NCBI RefSeq assembly: GCF_042956465.1
Contig: NZ_JBIBGL010000018.1
Location: 62,001 to 126,000 of the forward strand
Reading direction: 5' to 3'
Source of the DNA: Embleya sp042956465
Lineage (GTDB): Bacteria > Actinomycetota > Actinomycetes > Streptomycetales > Streptomycetaceae
Length of the DNA stretch: 64,000 nt
The notes beneath the pieces are model-generated. The model did no database searches and was not told where the DNA came from. It saw only the letters and a program-made list of their open reading frames with translations. The position numbers and the translations under genes are program-made. Of this stretch, positions 43,353-51,875 are shown in pieces (position 1 is the stretch's first letter; the number at the start of each line of letters is the position of its first letter).

Positions 43353-44498
43353 CTAGGACAGACCGGCCACGGCGGCGCGAACCTTGTCCGCGACCGTCGT
43401 CGGGAGCGGCGCGTAGCCGATGCCCGCGAGGACCTTCTGGCCTTCGGCGCTGGAGGTGTAGTTGAGGAAGGACTTCAGCAGCGGGAGCTTGTCCGCGGCG
43501 GTGCCCTTCTCACAGACGATCTCGTAGGTGACCAGGATGATCGGGTACGCGCCCTCGGCCTTGGTCGCGTAGTCGACCGACAGCTTCAGGTCGTTGCCCT
43601 CGCCCACGATCTTGGCGGCCTCGACGGCCTTGCCCGCGGCTTCGGGGGTCAGCTTGACCGGGGCCGACGCGCCGGTGTTGATCTGCGCAATGCCCAGGCC
43701 GGAGTTCTCCGCGTAGGACTGCTCCATGTAGCTGATGCCGCCCTGCGTCGACTTCACGATCGACGCGACACCCTCGCTGCCCTTGGCACCCTGACCGCCC
43801 GGGGCCTTCCAGTCCTGGGCCGCGTCGAAGGTCCAGTCGGCGCCGGCCGCGGCCTTGAGGTACTTGGTGAAGTTCTCGGTGGTGCCCGAGGCCTCGGAGC
43901 GGTGCACGGTCTGGATCGCGGTGCCGGGCAGCTGCGCGTTCGGGTTCAGCGCCTTGATCTCGGCGGCGTCCCACTTGGTGATCTTGCCGGAGAAGATGCC
44001 GGCGATCGTCTTCGCGTCCAGGACCAGGTCCTTGACGCCGGAGACGTTGTACGCGATGGCGATCGGGCCGGTCACCATCGGCAGGTTGATCGCCTGGCCG
44101 GGGGCGCACGCCGCGCCCGCCTTGGCGACCTCTTCCGGCTTGAGCGCCGAGTCGGACCCGGCGAAGGTGACCTGCTTGTCGAAGAACGACTGACGGCCGG
44201 TGCCCGAACCCGAGGACGCGTAGTCGATCGAGGCACCCGAACACTTGGCCTGGTACGCCTTGATCCACTCGTCCATCGCGTTCTTCTGGGCGCTGGAGCC
44301 GGCAGCCGCGAGCTTGCCCGTCCCGCAGTCACCCTTGGGGGCCTCGGCGCCGGGGGCCGCTGCGGCCTTCGTCGACGACTTCTTGTCGTCACCCGAGCTG
44401 TTGTCGTCGGAGCCACACGCGGCCAGCGTGAGCGCGCCGGCGAGTGCCAGGCCGGTGAAGCCGATACCGCGACGGACACTGCGGGGCCGAATGGTCAC
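43353..44498 (-). CDS. pstS: phosphate-binding lipoprotein PstS
   Basis: A 381-residue exported lipoprotein with lipobox LTLAAC and Cys28, then a Ser/Asp/Lys linker. Phosphate-binding landmarks are GAGSSAQKNAMDEW-like AAGSSAQ, YASSGSGTGRQSF, FAGSDSALK, and HRSEASGTTENFTKYL. It captures phosphate outside the membrane for PstCAB. It is the first gene of the operon. The upstream region carries two PHO-box-like direct repeats, consistent with PhoP control. Confidence 0.96.
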   Translation of the reverse strand: MTIRPRSVRRGIGFTGLALAGALTLAACGSDDNSSGDDKKSSTKAAAAPGAEAPKGDCGTGKLAAAGSSAQKNAMDEWIKAYQAKCSGASIDYASSGSGTGRQSFFDKQVTFAGSDSALKPEEVAKAGAACAPGQAINLPMVTGPIAIAYNVSGVKDLVLDAKTIAGIFSGKITKWDAAEIKALNPNAQLPGTAIQTVHRSEASGTTENFTKYLKAAAGADWTFDAAQDWKAPGGQGAKGSEGVASIVKSTQGGISYMEQSYAENSGLGIAQINTGASAPVKLTPEAAGKAVEAAKIVGEGNDLKLSVDYATKAEGAYPIILVTYEIVCEKGTAADKLPLLKSFLNYTSSAEGQKVLAGIGYAPLPTTVADKVRAAVAGLS

Positions 44499-44595
44499 GG
44501 CGCTCCCTTTCGATCGAACTCAACTCGTGGTGCGGCGTCCCGAACGGGCGCCGTCATCCATGAAGTTAGGCCGTGAGAATGAAGCGATCCGCCGC

Positions 44596-44617
44596 GCAAA
44601 GTGAACCGAGGGTGAAC
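44596..44617 (-). promoter_or_regulatory. PHO-box-like direct repeat upstream of pstS
   Basis: On the minus strand two 11-nt units begin GTTCACCCTCG and GTTCACTTTGC, exactly 11 nt apart, about 100 nt before pstS. This matches the streptomycete PhoP box pattern of repeated GTTCACC units. Confidence 0.7.
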
Positions 44618-44718
44618 TCGAACGGTCGAGTCAGATAAGCCGACTGCTGGATGAATTGTCCGCTCATGTGCTCATTTACCACCCGTGAACTGGGGCTTTG
44701 TCGCGCCGTCCGGATCGT

Positions 44719-44740
44719 GTTCACCGGGTGTTCAGATGCG
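44719..44740 (+). promoter_or_regulatory. second PHO-box-like direct repeat
   Basis: On the plus strand units GTTCACCGGGT and GTTCAGATGCG lie head to tail with an 11-nt period, about 220 nt before pstS and just beyond the stop of the Nudix gene. The orientation is opposite to the first box. Confidence 0.55.
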
Positions 44741-44786
44741 CGCAGTGTGACGTTCGGTAAACCGTGACAACGGCTTGACCAAGTGC

Positions 44787-45593
44787 TCAGCTTCCCGTCG
44801 GGTAGGGAGCGTAACGGCCCATGGCCACGACTCGACCCGCCCACGCGTGCAGGACGGCGAACTCCCCGGGCAGCAACGGCTCGGCGGCCAGCCGGGCGGC
44901 GGTCGCCCCGGGGGCGGCGCCGGGCAGGTCCGGAACGGGTGCGCACAGCAGCGTCGGCCGGCCGCCGCGCAGCGCGTCGGCCACCGAGCACGAGGTCGCC
45001 CGGACCCGCGCCCCCACGGCCTCGACATAGGGCGCCACCGTCGCTGCCGCGGCCGGCTCCGCGCAGCCGTACACCTCCACCGGTCCGAACGCGGCCAGCA
45101 TCGGCACCAGCCGTCGGGCGAACGCCGGGCCCGCCCGCAGCACCAGGACCGGCACCGTCGCGGGCGGCGGTCCGGTGCGAAACGCGTCGGTCAGCGACGC
45201 GGTGTAGTCCGGCGCCCCGGGCAGCGTCGCGGCCTCCTCCGGCGGACCCCACCACATCCGGTCCACCTCGTGATTGGCGAGGAACTCGCCGGCGACCGCC
45301 TCGGCGACCCAGTAGCGGTTGATCTTGAGCCGATCGCGCGAGTGCATCGGATAACTGCGCACCCCCAGCTCGCGGCCCAGGATGGCCCGATAGCCGGTCT
45401 CCTCGGCGATCTCGCGGACCGCGGCCACCACCGCGGGCTCGCCCGGCTCCAGCTTGCCCTTGGGAAAGGACCAGTCGTCGTAGCGCGGCCGATGCACCAA
45501 CCCGACCTGCACCGTGTCCCCGGCCCGACGCCACAGCACCCCGCCCGCGGCGAGTACCGGGTCGGCGGGCGCGGACGCGGGCGGATCATCCAT
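44787..45593 (-). CDS. Nudix hydrolase with degenerate histidine-phosphatase tail
   Basis: A 268-residue protein. Residues 14-135 form a Nudix domain with the full box GX5EX7REXXEEXG at about 46-68 (GKLEPGE and REIAEETG). In MutT1-type relatives the C-terminal half is a histidine phosphatase opening with RHG or RHA; here the matching place reads VLRAGPAF, so the catalytic His is absent and the domain is short. The Nudix half should hydrolyse a nucleotide or diphosphate bond. It overlaps the CHAD gene by 8 nt and closes the ppk-CHAD-Nudix run, so inositol or adenosine polyphosphates are possible substrates. Confidence 0.85.
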   Translation of the reverse strand: MDDPPASAPADPVLAAGGVLWRRAGDTVQVGLVHRPRYDDWSFPKGKLEPGEPAVVAAVREIAEETGYRAILGRELGVRSYPMHSRDRLKINRYWVAEAVAGEFLANHEVDRMWWGPPEEAATLPGAPDYTASLTDAFRTGPPPATVPVLVLRAGPAFARRLVPMLAAFGPVEVYGCAEPAAAATVAPYVEAVGARVRATSCSVADALRGGRPTLLCAPVPDLPGAAPGATAARLAAEPLLPGEFAVLHAWAGRVVAMGRYAPYPTGS

Positions 45594-46569
45594 CGAGCCA
45601 CGCCCGTGCCTGCGCGGTGCCCGCCTTGGGCCACACCCGCGTGAACGCGTACCGCTGAGCCGTGGCGACGTGCCGCTCGTGCGCGTACAACTCGCCCAGT
45701 ACGAAGGCGGTGGGCCCGCCGACCCGAGGGCCGGCCGCGAGTTCGGCGACCGCGTCGGCGGCGATGGTCGCGTCCTGGTGTACGCCGAGCACCTCGGTCA
45801 CCGCCTTGAGCCGCCGGGCCAGCCGAGCGGCGGGCGGGCCGAACGCGGGCACGCACATGTCGGCCGCGTAGCGGGCTCGCTTGGCCAGGATCCGCACCCG
45901 ATGCCAGGCCTCGTCGTCGGTGCCCGCGTACGGGGTGAACCCGGCGTGGTCGGCCGGATGGGGCACGCCCGCCGCCGCCAGCGGCAGCGCCTCGGCCGCG
46001 CGGTCCAGTCGGCGCAGCGTCCGGGCGACCAGCCCGGGCACGACGTCGGCGCCCGGTGCCGCGGCCCGCTCGGTGAAGGTCAGGCCCAGAGCCGGCTCGA
46101 CCAGGTCCGCGGACAGCGCGGTGAACACCCCCGTGCCCAGCGCGGTCAGCGCGCGGGATCGGCCGGCGTGCAGATCGCCGCGCAGTCGGCGGGTGACCAT
46201 CGCCCGGGCCCGGGCCGAGCCGGGGCGCTCCGGCAGCGCGTCCAGGTCGGCCAGCAGGCGCTCCAGCAGCACCTCGGCGTCCCGCTCGCCGGCGAGCGCG
46301 TCCGCCGCGTCGCGCAACCGGGTGCGCAGTCGCGCGGCGGGCTCCGGCTCCAGCAGCGGCGCGCACGTGGCCAGCGCGCTGCGGATCCGCCGGGCGGCCA
46401 CGCGCGCGTTGTGCGCGGCCTCCTCCTCGCCGGCGCTCAGTCGGGGCAGTTCGTCGATGAACGCGCCGGCCTCCCCGACCAGATGGGCGACCAGGATGGC
46501 GCGGGCCGAGGTGTCCTCGGCCGCCGTGCGCTGCCGAGGAATGGCGGTCGCCTGCTTACTCCGGCCCAC
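45586..46569 (-). CDS. CHAD domain protein
   Basis: About 327 residues, all-helical, with the conserved His and basic residues of the CHAD domain (EAAHNARVAARRIRSAL, WHRVRILAKRARYAADM, LKAVTEVLGVHQD). CHAD domains bind polyphosphate, and CHAD proteins are found with polyphosphate granules. GTG 46569 overlaps the ppk stop by 14 nt and is preferred over GTG 46611, which would extend further into ppk. Coupling to ppk supports a role with the polyphosphate made there. No CYTH triphosphatase domain is attached. Confidence 0.9.
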   Translation of the reverse strand: MGRSKQATAIPRQRTAAEDTSARAILVAHLVGEAGAFIDELPRLSAGEEEAAHNARVAARRIRSALATCAPLLEPEPAARLRTRLRDAADALAGERDAEVLLERLLADLDALPERPGSARARAMVTRRLRGDLHAGRSRALTALGTGVFTALSADLVEPALGLTFTERAAAPGADVVPGLVARTLRRLDRAAEALPLAAAGVPHPADHAGFTPYAGTDDEAWHRVRILAKRARYAADMCVPAFGPPAARLARRLKAVTEVLGVHQDATIAADAVAELAAGPRVGGPTAFVLGELYAHERHVATAQRYAFTRVWPKAGTAQARAWLDG

Positions 46570-48733
46570 GTCTGCGCCTCCGGGTCTCGATGAGGTGCTC
46601 CTGCACGTCACGCAGCCGGCTGCCGTCGGCAGCGGTTGCGTGCCTGGTCCAGGTGCCGTCCCGGTCCAGATGCCAGGACGCGGTCTCCGCGCTCATCCCC
46701 AGGTCCATGAAGGACGTCATCTCGTCGCGGTGTCGATCGCCGCGCAGCCGCACCGCCGCCTCGACCCTGCGGTCCAGGTTGCGGTGCATCAGGTCGGCAC
46801 TGCCGATCCACACCTCGGGCTCGCCGCCGCCGGCGAACACCCACACCCTCGAGTGTTCCAAGAATCGCCCGAGAATACTGCGCACTCGGATGGTCTCGGA
46901 CAGACCGGGAACGCCCGGGCGCAGCGCGCAGATGCCCCGGATCCACAGATCGATCGGGACGCCGGCCTGCGAGGCACGGTAGAGCGCGTCGATCACCAGT
47001 TCGTCGACCAGCGAGTTCGACTTGAGCCGGACGTACGCCGGCAGGCCCTGCTCGTGGTTGGCCACCTCGCGCTCGATCCGCTCGACCAGCCCGTTGCGCA
47101 ACGAGTGCGGGGCCACCAGCAACCGCCGAAACGATTGCGCGCGCGAGTAGCCGGAGAGCCGGTTGAACAGGTTCGACATGTCCTCGCCGACCTGCGGGTC
47201 GGCGGTCAGCAGGCCCAGGTCCTCGTAGAGCCGGGCCGTCTTCGGGTTGTAGTTGCCGGTCCCGATGTGGCAGTAGCGGCGCAGCGTGTCGCCCTCCTGG
47301 CGGACCACCAGGCACAGCTTGGAGTGCGTCTTGAGCCCCACCACGCCGTGCACGACATGGCAGCCGGCCTGCTCCAGCTTGCGCGCCCAGGTGATGTTGG
47401 CGTGCTCGTCGAAGCGGGCCTTGAGTTCGACCAGGACCAGTACCTGCTTGCCGGACTCGGCCGCGTCCACCAGCGCGTCCACGATCGGCGAGTCGCCCGA
47501 GGTGCGGTACAGGGTCTGCTTGATCGCGAGCACGTCCGGGTCGGCCGCGGCCTGCTCCAGGAACGCCTGGACCGACGTGGCGAACGAGTCGTAGGGGTGG
47601 TGCACCAGGATGTCGCGCTTGCGCATCGCGGCGAACACGTCGGCGGCCTGCGCGGTCTCCACCTCGGCCAGGTCGCGATGGGTGCCGGCGACGAAGCGGC
47701 CGAACTTGAGCTCGGGCTTGTCCAGGTCGGCGATCGCGTGCAGACCGGTCAGATCCAGCGGACCGGGCAGCGGGTAGACCTCCTTCTCGCCCACGCCCAA
47801 CTCGCGCACCAGCAGGTCGAGCACGTGCGGGTCGATGGTCTCCTCGACCTCCAGCCGGACCGGCGGGCCGAACCGGCGGCGCATCAGCTCCCGCTCCAGT
47901 GCCTGGAGCAGGTTCTCCGCGTCGTCCTCCTCGACCTCCAGATCCTCGTTGCGGGTGACCCGGAAGGCGTGGTGGCCCAGCACGTCCATGCCCGGGAACA
48001 GATCGCCGAGGAACTCGGCGATCACCTCCTCCAGCGGCACGAAGCGGGCCGGCGAGGTCTCCACGAAGCGCGGCAGCAGCGGCGGCACCTTGACCCGGGC
48101 GAAGTGCTCGTTGCCCGAGCGCGGGTTGCGCACGATCACGGCCAGGTTCAGCGACAGGCCGGAGATGTACGGGAACGGGTGGGCCGGGTCCACCGCGAGG
48201 GGGGTGAGCACCGGGAAGACCCGCTCGCGAAAGAGCGCGTACAACGACTGACGCTCACCGTCGGTGAGGTCGTCGAAGCGCAGCAGCTGGATGTCGGACT
48301 CGCCGAGCGCGGGCAGCACGTCGTGGTGGAAGCACGTGGAGTGCCGGGCCATCAGGGCCCGGCTGCGCGACCAGATGTTCTCCAGCACCTCGCGCGGCTG
48401 CAGGCCGCTGGCCGCGCGCACCGCGAGACCGGTGGCGATCCGGCGCTTGAGACCGGCCACCCGGACCATGAAGAACTCGTCCAGATTGGACGCGAAAATG
48501 GCCAGATACCGGGCCCGCTCCAGCAGCGGAGTGCTCGGGTCCTCGGCGAGTTCGAGCACCCGCTCGTTGAACGCCAGCCAGCTGCCCTCCCGGTCCAGGA
48601 ACCGGTCCAGGGGCAGCTCGCTCTCCGGCAGCGGCGGGGCCGCGGCGACCGTGTTCGTGCCGCCCGCCTTCGCCGGCGGCACGGCCACGGTCAGGTGTCG
48701 GGAGGATCGAGCGGCAGGAGTCTCGGCGTTCAT
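46556..48733 (-). CDS. ppk: polyphosphate kinase 1
   Basis: A 725-residue PPK1, the usual length. The N-terminal helical domain begins LDRFLDREGSWLAFNERVLELA; the PLD-like catalytic half carries KTHSK and YCHIGTGNYN (near residues 465-495), and later LEHSRVWVF, placing the phospho-His and second His of the active site. It reversibly makes polyphosphate from ATP. It follows mshD by 84 nt and is coupled to the CHAD gene. Repeated TTC elements just upstream resemble a PHO box. Confidence 0.97.
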   Translation of the reverse strand: MNAETPAARSSRHLTVAVPPAKAGGTNTVAAAPPLPESELPLDRFLDREGSWLAFNERVLELAEDPSTPLLERARYLAIFASNLDEFFMVRVAGLKRRIATGLAVRAASGLQPREVLENIWSRSRALMARHSTCFHHDVLPALGESDIQLLRFDDLTDGERQSLYALFRERVFPVLTPLAVDPAHPFPYISGLSLNLAVIVRNPRSGNEHFARVKVPPLLPRFVETSPARFVPLEEVIAEFLGDLFPGMDVLGHHAFRVTRNEDLEVEEDDAENLLQALERELMRRRFGPPVRLEVEETIDPHVLDLLVRELGVGEKEVYPLPGPLDLTGLHAIADLDKPELKFGRFVAGTHRDLAEVETAQAADVFAAMRKRDILVHHPYDSFATSVQAFLEQAAADPDVLAIKQTLYRTSGDSPIVDALVDAAESGKQVLVLVELKARFDEHANITWARKLEQAGCHVVHGVVGLKTHSKLCLVVRQEGDTLRRYCHIGTGNYNPKTARLYEDLGLLTADPQVGEDMSNLFNRLSGYSRAQSFRRLLVAPHSLRNGLVERIEREVANHEQGLPAYVRLKSNSLVDELVIDALYRASQAGVPIDLWIRGICALRPGVPGLSETIRVRSILGRFLEHSRVWVFAGGGEPEVWIGSADLMHRNLDRRVEAAVRLRGDRHRDEMTSFMDLGMSAETASWHLDRDGTWTRHATAADGSRLRDVQEHLIETRRRRRGPE

Positions 48734-48794
48734 CAGACCATTGTCTTTTCGCGACGGTCTATGTGCACCTGTGCGACCCCGACCCGAAACAGAT

Positions 48795-48827
48795 GTTCGC
48801 CAGGTTTCACACCGTGTTCAGCGTCGG
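48795..48827 (+). promoter_or_regulatory. PHO-box-like repeats upstream of ppk
   Basis: Three units starting GTTCGCCAGGT, TTCACACCGTG and TTCAGCGTCGG recur at 10-11 nt. The last unit runs into the mshD stop codon. The match to the PhoP unit is weaker than at pstS. Confidence 0.4.
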
Positions 48828-49759
48828 TACATCACATCGACAGTGTGTACGCGAAAGCCCAATCGGGTGTACACCTTGACGGCCGCCTCGTTGTCCGCGT
48901 CCACATAGAGCAGTGTTTCGGCGAGCGGGCGGCCCTCGACGGTGCGCTGGGCCAGGTGCCGCAGACCCACCGAGGTCAGCAGTGCGCCGAGCCCGCGGCC
49001 CTGCGCCGCCGGGTCGACGCCGACCACGTACACCTCGCCCAGCGGGCCCGAGTCCGCGGTCGCGGGGTGGGTCTTGGTCCAGTGGAAGCCGAGCAGCTCG
49101 CCGGTGTCGGTGTCCTCGGCGAGGAAGAAGCCGGCCGGGTCGAACCACGGCTCGGCGAACCGGCGGCCCAGGTCGTCCGCCGTCCACGCGCCCTGCTCGG
49201 GGTGGTGCGCGAAGGCCTTGGCGTTGAGCGCCAGCCAGGCCTTGTCGTCCGTGCCGGGACGGAAGGTGCGCAGCCGCACGTCGGCGGGCATGGCCAGGTC
49301 GGGCACCGGGGTGCCGGCCGTGCGGCGCATCTGCCACAACTCGCGGAACGCGGTGAAGCCCAGCGCCGCGGCCAGCCGCTCGGCCGCGGGCAGCTTGCCG
49401 TGCGCCCACACCCGCAACCGGCCGGCCTCGTCGATCCGGGCCGCCTCGGCCGCCAGCGACTCCAGCAGTGCCCGACCCAGGCCCGCGCCGCGCGCGGCCG
49501 GCGCGACGAACAGTTCGGCGGACGGGCCGTCCACGAGGTCCGAGCCGTCCAGGTGTGCGAAGCCGACGATCGCGGCGCCGTCCCGGACGAGCAGCTCGCG
49601 TGCCGAGGGCGCGCCGTGCCGCAGCTCCAGCCGGGACTGCTCGGACAGCGGCGAGGCGCCGTCGAGGCCGGCCGCCGCCTCCGCGAGGGCCAGCACGGCC
49701 GAGGCGTCTTCCGCCGAGGCCCGATTCACCGTCTCGATCGACACATCCGCGAGGTCCAT
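48818..49759 (-). CDS. mshD: mycothiol synthase
   Basis: A 313-residue double GNAT acetyltransferase. The N-terminal half has ELFVAPAARGAGLGRALLESL and the C-terminal half VYVVGVDPAAQGRGLGALLTSVGL, both acetyl-CoA binding loops; WFDPAGFFLAED and LGFRVHTVDVMY are typical of MshD. It acetylates Cys-GlcN-Ins in the last step of mycothiol synthesis, which places the organism in the actinobacteria. ATG 49759 is chosen; the upstream 18 codons overlap the LacI gene end. Confidence 0.95.
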   Translation of the reverse strand: MDLADVSIETVNRASAEDASAVLALAEAAAGLDGASPLSEQSRLELRHGAPSARELLVRDGAAIVGFAHLDGSDLVDGPSAELFVAPAARGAGLGRALLESLAAEAARIDEAGRLRVWAHGKLPAAERLAAALGFTAFRELWQMRRTAGTPVPDLAMPADVRLRTFRPGTDDKAWLALNAKAFAHHPEQGAWTADDLGRRFAEPWFDPAGFFLAEDTDTGELLGFHWTKTHPATADSGPLGEVYVVGVDPAAQGRGLGALLTSVGLRHLAQRTVEGRPLAETLLYVDADNEAAVKVYTRLGFRVHTVDVMYRR

Positions 49760-49803
49760 GGCCTCCACGGTACTGAGCGGTGTCGCGGGTCGTCGCGCGG
49801 CCG

Positions 49804-50823
49804 TCAGCCGCAACCGCAGCTGCGGCGGACCACCAGCGTGGAGGGGAAGGTGCGCACCCGCGGGTCGCCGGCCGCGGCCGGTTCGCGCTCCAGCGCCAGT
49901 TCCACCGCGGCGCGGGCCATGCCCGGTCGGTCGGAGGTCACCGTGGTCAGCGGCGGATCGGCGATGGCCGCCTCGGCGATGTCGTCGAAGCCCACCACGG
50001 CGAGGTCGTCCGGGACCCGCACACCCGCCTCGCGGGCCGCGTGCAGGACACCCATCGCCTGGTCGTCGGTCGAGCAGAACAGCGCCCGGGGCCGATCCGG
50101 GCCGGTCAGCAGCGACAACGCGACCTGATAGGCGCCGAACCGACCGAAGGGCGCCTCGTGCAGCAGCCCCTCGGTGGACAGCCCGCGCTCGGTCATCGCC
50201 CGCCGCCAGCCGGTGACGTGGTCGGTGACCGGGTCGCCCGAGTCCGGTGTGCTGGGCGGGCCGCCCAGGCAGTCCACTCGGGTGAAGCCGTGGGTGTCGA
50301 TCAGGTGGCGGACGGCGGTGTAGGCGCCCTCGACGTCGTCCAGGATGACCGCGTCACCGCCGAGCGCGTCGGGCTGACGGTGCATCAGCACCACCCGCAC
50401 GTCCCGGGTGGCGATCTCGCGCGCGGCGCGCTCCGAGGGGCCCTGGCTGACCAGCACGAGCCCGGACACCTGCATGCCCAGGAACGCGCGCACGTAGTGC
50501 AGTTCGCGGTCGTCCTCGTAGTCGGAATTGCCGATCAGCACCAGTCGGCCCTGCTCGAAGGCGGCCTGCTCGACGGTGTGCGCGAGTTCGGCGAAGAACG
50601 CCTGCCGGGCGTCGGGCAGCACCAGACCGATCAGGTTGGTCCGGCGGCTGGCCATCGCCTGGGCGACGCTGTCGGGCCGGTAACCCAGCTTGTCTATCGC
50701 GGCGAGGACACGCTCGCGCGTGGCCGGCGCGACCGGGCGCGGGCCATTGTTGACGACGTAGGAGACCACCGCGGTGGAGGTCCCCGCGAGGCGGGCGACG
50801 TCGTCGCGGGTCACTTTGGGCAC
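49804..50823 (-). CDS. LacI family transcriptional regulator
   Basis: A 339-residue regulator with an N-terminal LacI helix-turn-helix (VTRDDVARLAGTSTAVVSYVV, NNGPRPVAPATRERVLAAI, LGYRPD) and a periplasmic-binding-protein-like ligand domain (GLVLPDARQAFFAELAHTV, VVGFDDIAEAAI, PPLTTV). GTG 50823 fits the domain start; upstream codons are Arg/Pro-rich. The ligand is probably a sugar, but no sugar-uptake genes lie nearby. It follows glnR by about 170 nt on the same strand. Confidence 0.92.
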   Translation of the reverse strand: MPKVTRDDVARLAGTSTAVVSYVVNNGPRPVAPATRERVLAAIDKLGYRPDSVAQAMASRRTNLIGLVLPDARQAFFAELAHTVEQAAFEQGRLVLIGNSDYEDDRELHYVRAFLGMQVSGLVLVSQGPSERAAREIATRDVRVVLMHRQPDALGGDAVILDDVEGAYTAVRHLIDTHGFTRVDCLGGPPSTPDSGDPVTDHVTGWRRAMTERGLSTEGLLHEAPFGRFGAYQVALSLLTGPDRPRALFCSTDDQAMGVLHAAREAGVRVPDDLAVVGFDDIAEAAIADPPLTTVTSDRPGMARAAVELALEREPAAAGDPRVRTFPSTLVVRRSCGCG

Positions 50824-50990
50824 GCGGTCATTGTAGGGACGGGGACCGGCGCGACTCACGGGAGTTCACAACCTGGACGCGGGACGGGACGCTTCTCCGC
50901 GTTCTTCCGGATAAGTCTGCTTTGTGCTGTGACGCACGGAACTCGGCGCTCCGTCGGCTCCACCGGACGGGTCCGGCACCGAGCGACGGG

Positions 50991-51704
50991 TCACGTACGC
51001 TCGGCGAGCGCGGGCTCGCCGACGCCCCGATCGGGCACCACGAACCGGTAGCCGACGTTGCGCACTGTGCCGATCAACGACTCGTGCTCGGGCCCGAGTT
51101 TCGCTCGCAGCCGGCGAACGTGCACATCGACCGTGCGGGTGCCGCCGAAGTAGTCGTAACCCCACACCTCCTGCAACAACTGGGCCCGGGTGAACACCCG
51201 GCCCGGGTGCTGCGCGAGGTACTTGATCAGTTCGAACTCCTTGAACGTCAGATCCAGCACCCGACCGCGCAGCTTCGCGCTGTAGGTGGCCTCGTCGATG
51301 CTCAGGTCGCCGTTGCGGATCTCGGTGGGCTCGTCCTCGGCCCCCTGCGCCGCCTGGAGCCGGCCGATCGCCAGCCGCAGGCGGGCCTCGACCTCGGCGG
51401 GCCCGGCGGTGTCCAGCAGGACGTCGTCGACGCCCCAGTCCGCGGTCAGCGCGGCCAGCCCGCCCTCGGTGGCCACCAGCACCAGCGGGGCACCGACCCC
51501 GGTGGTCCGCAACACCCGACACAGACTGCGCACCTGCGGGAGGTCGCGCCGACCGTCGACCAGGATGACGTCCGCGGCCGGCGCGTCGACCAACGCGGAC
51601 GCCTCCGCCGGCGCCACGCGTACCTGGTGCAGCAGCAGACCGAGTGCGGGCAGCACCTCGGCCGACGGCTGGAGCGCGTTCGTGAGCAGCAGCAGTGCAC
51701 TCAA
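50991..51704 (-). CDS. glnR: GlnR nitrogen regulator
   Basis: A 237-residue OmpR-type regulator. The receiver domain starts LLLLTNALQPSAEVLPALGLLL and has the atypical pocket VILVDGRRDLPQVRSLC; the winged helix has LTFKEFELIKYLAQHPGRVF and YFGGTRTVDVHVRRLRAKLG. These are nearly invariant in actinobacterial GlnR, the global activator/repressor of nitrogen genes. It is an orphan regulator without an adjacent kinase, as usual. TTG 51704 with GGGAGG seven bases upstream restores the normal N terminus; the upstream GTG/ATG codons do not. The C-terminal tail is shorter than in Streptomyces. Confidence 0.95.
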   Translation of the reverse strand: MSALLLLTNALQPSAEVLPALGLLLHQVRVAPAEASALVDAPAADVILVDGRRDLPQVRSLCRVLRTTGVGAPLVLVATEGGLAALTADWGVDDVLLDTAGPAEVEARLRLAIGRLQAAQGAEDEPTEIRNGDLSIDEATYSAKLRGRVLDLTFKEFELIKYLAQHPGRVFTRAQLLQEVWGYDYFGGTRTVDVHVRRLRAKLGPEHESLIGTVRNVGYRFVVPDRGVGEPALAERT

Positions 51705-51875
51705 CGGGACACCTCCCAAAACAGGCACAAAACACGAAAGGACCCGGGGCATCGTCGCCCGGATCCTTCATCGGTCGCCGACTCGTCCGATTCCGTAACC
51801 CGTCGGGAACCACTTCTGGGGTCCGTGGGGTGTGCCCGTCGTCGGAGGTGAGCCTGCGGGGTCAGGATAGCGAAC

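Noticed and set aside
45881..50128. A 1415-residue plus-strand open frame across the ppk-mshD-lacI region.
   Set aside because: It is the reverse-strand shadow of several well-supported minus-strand genes; composition is Arg/Gln/His-rich with no domain.
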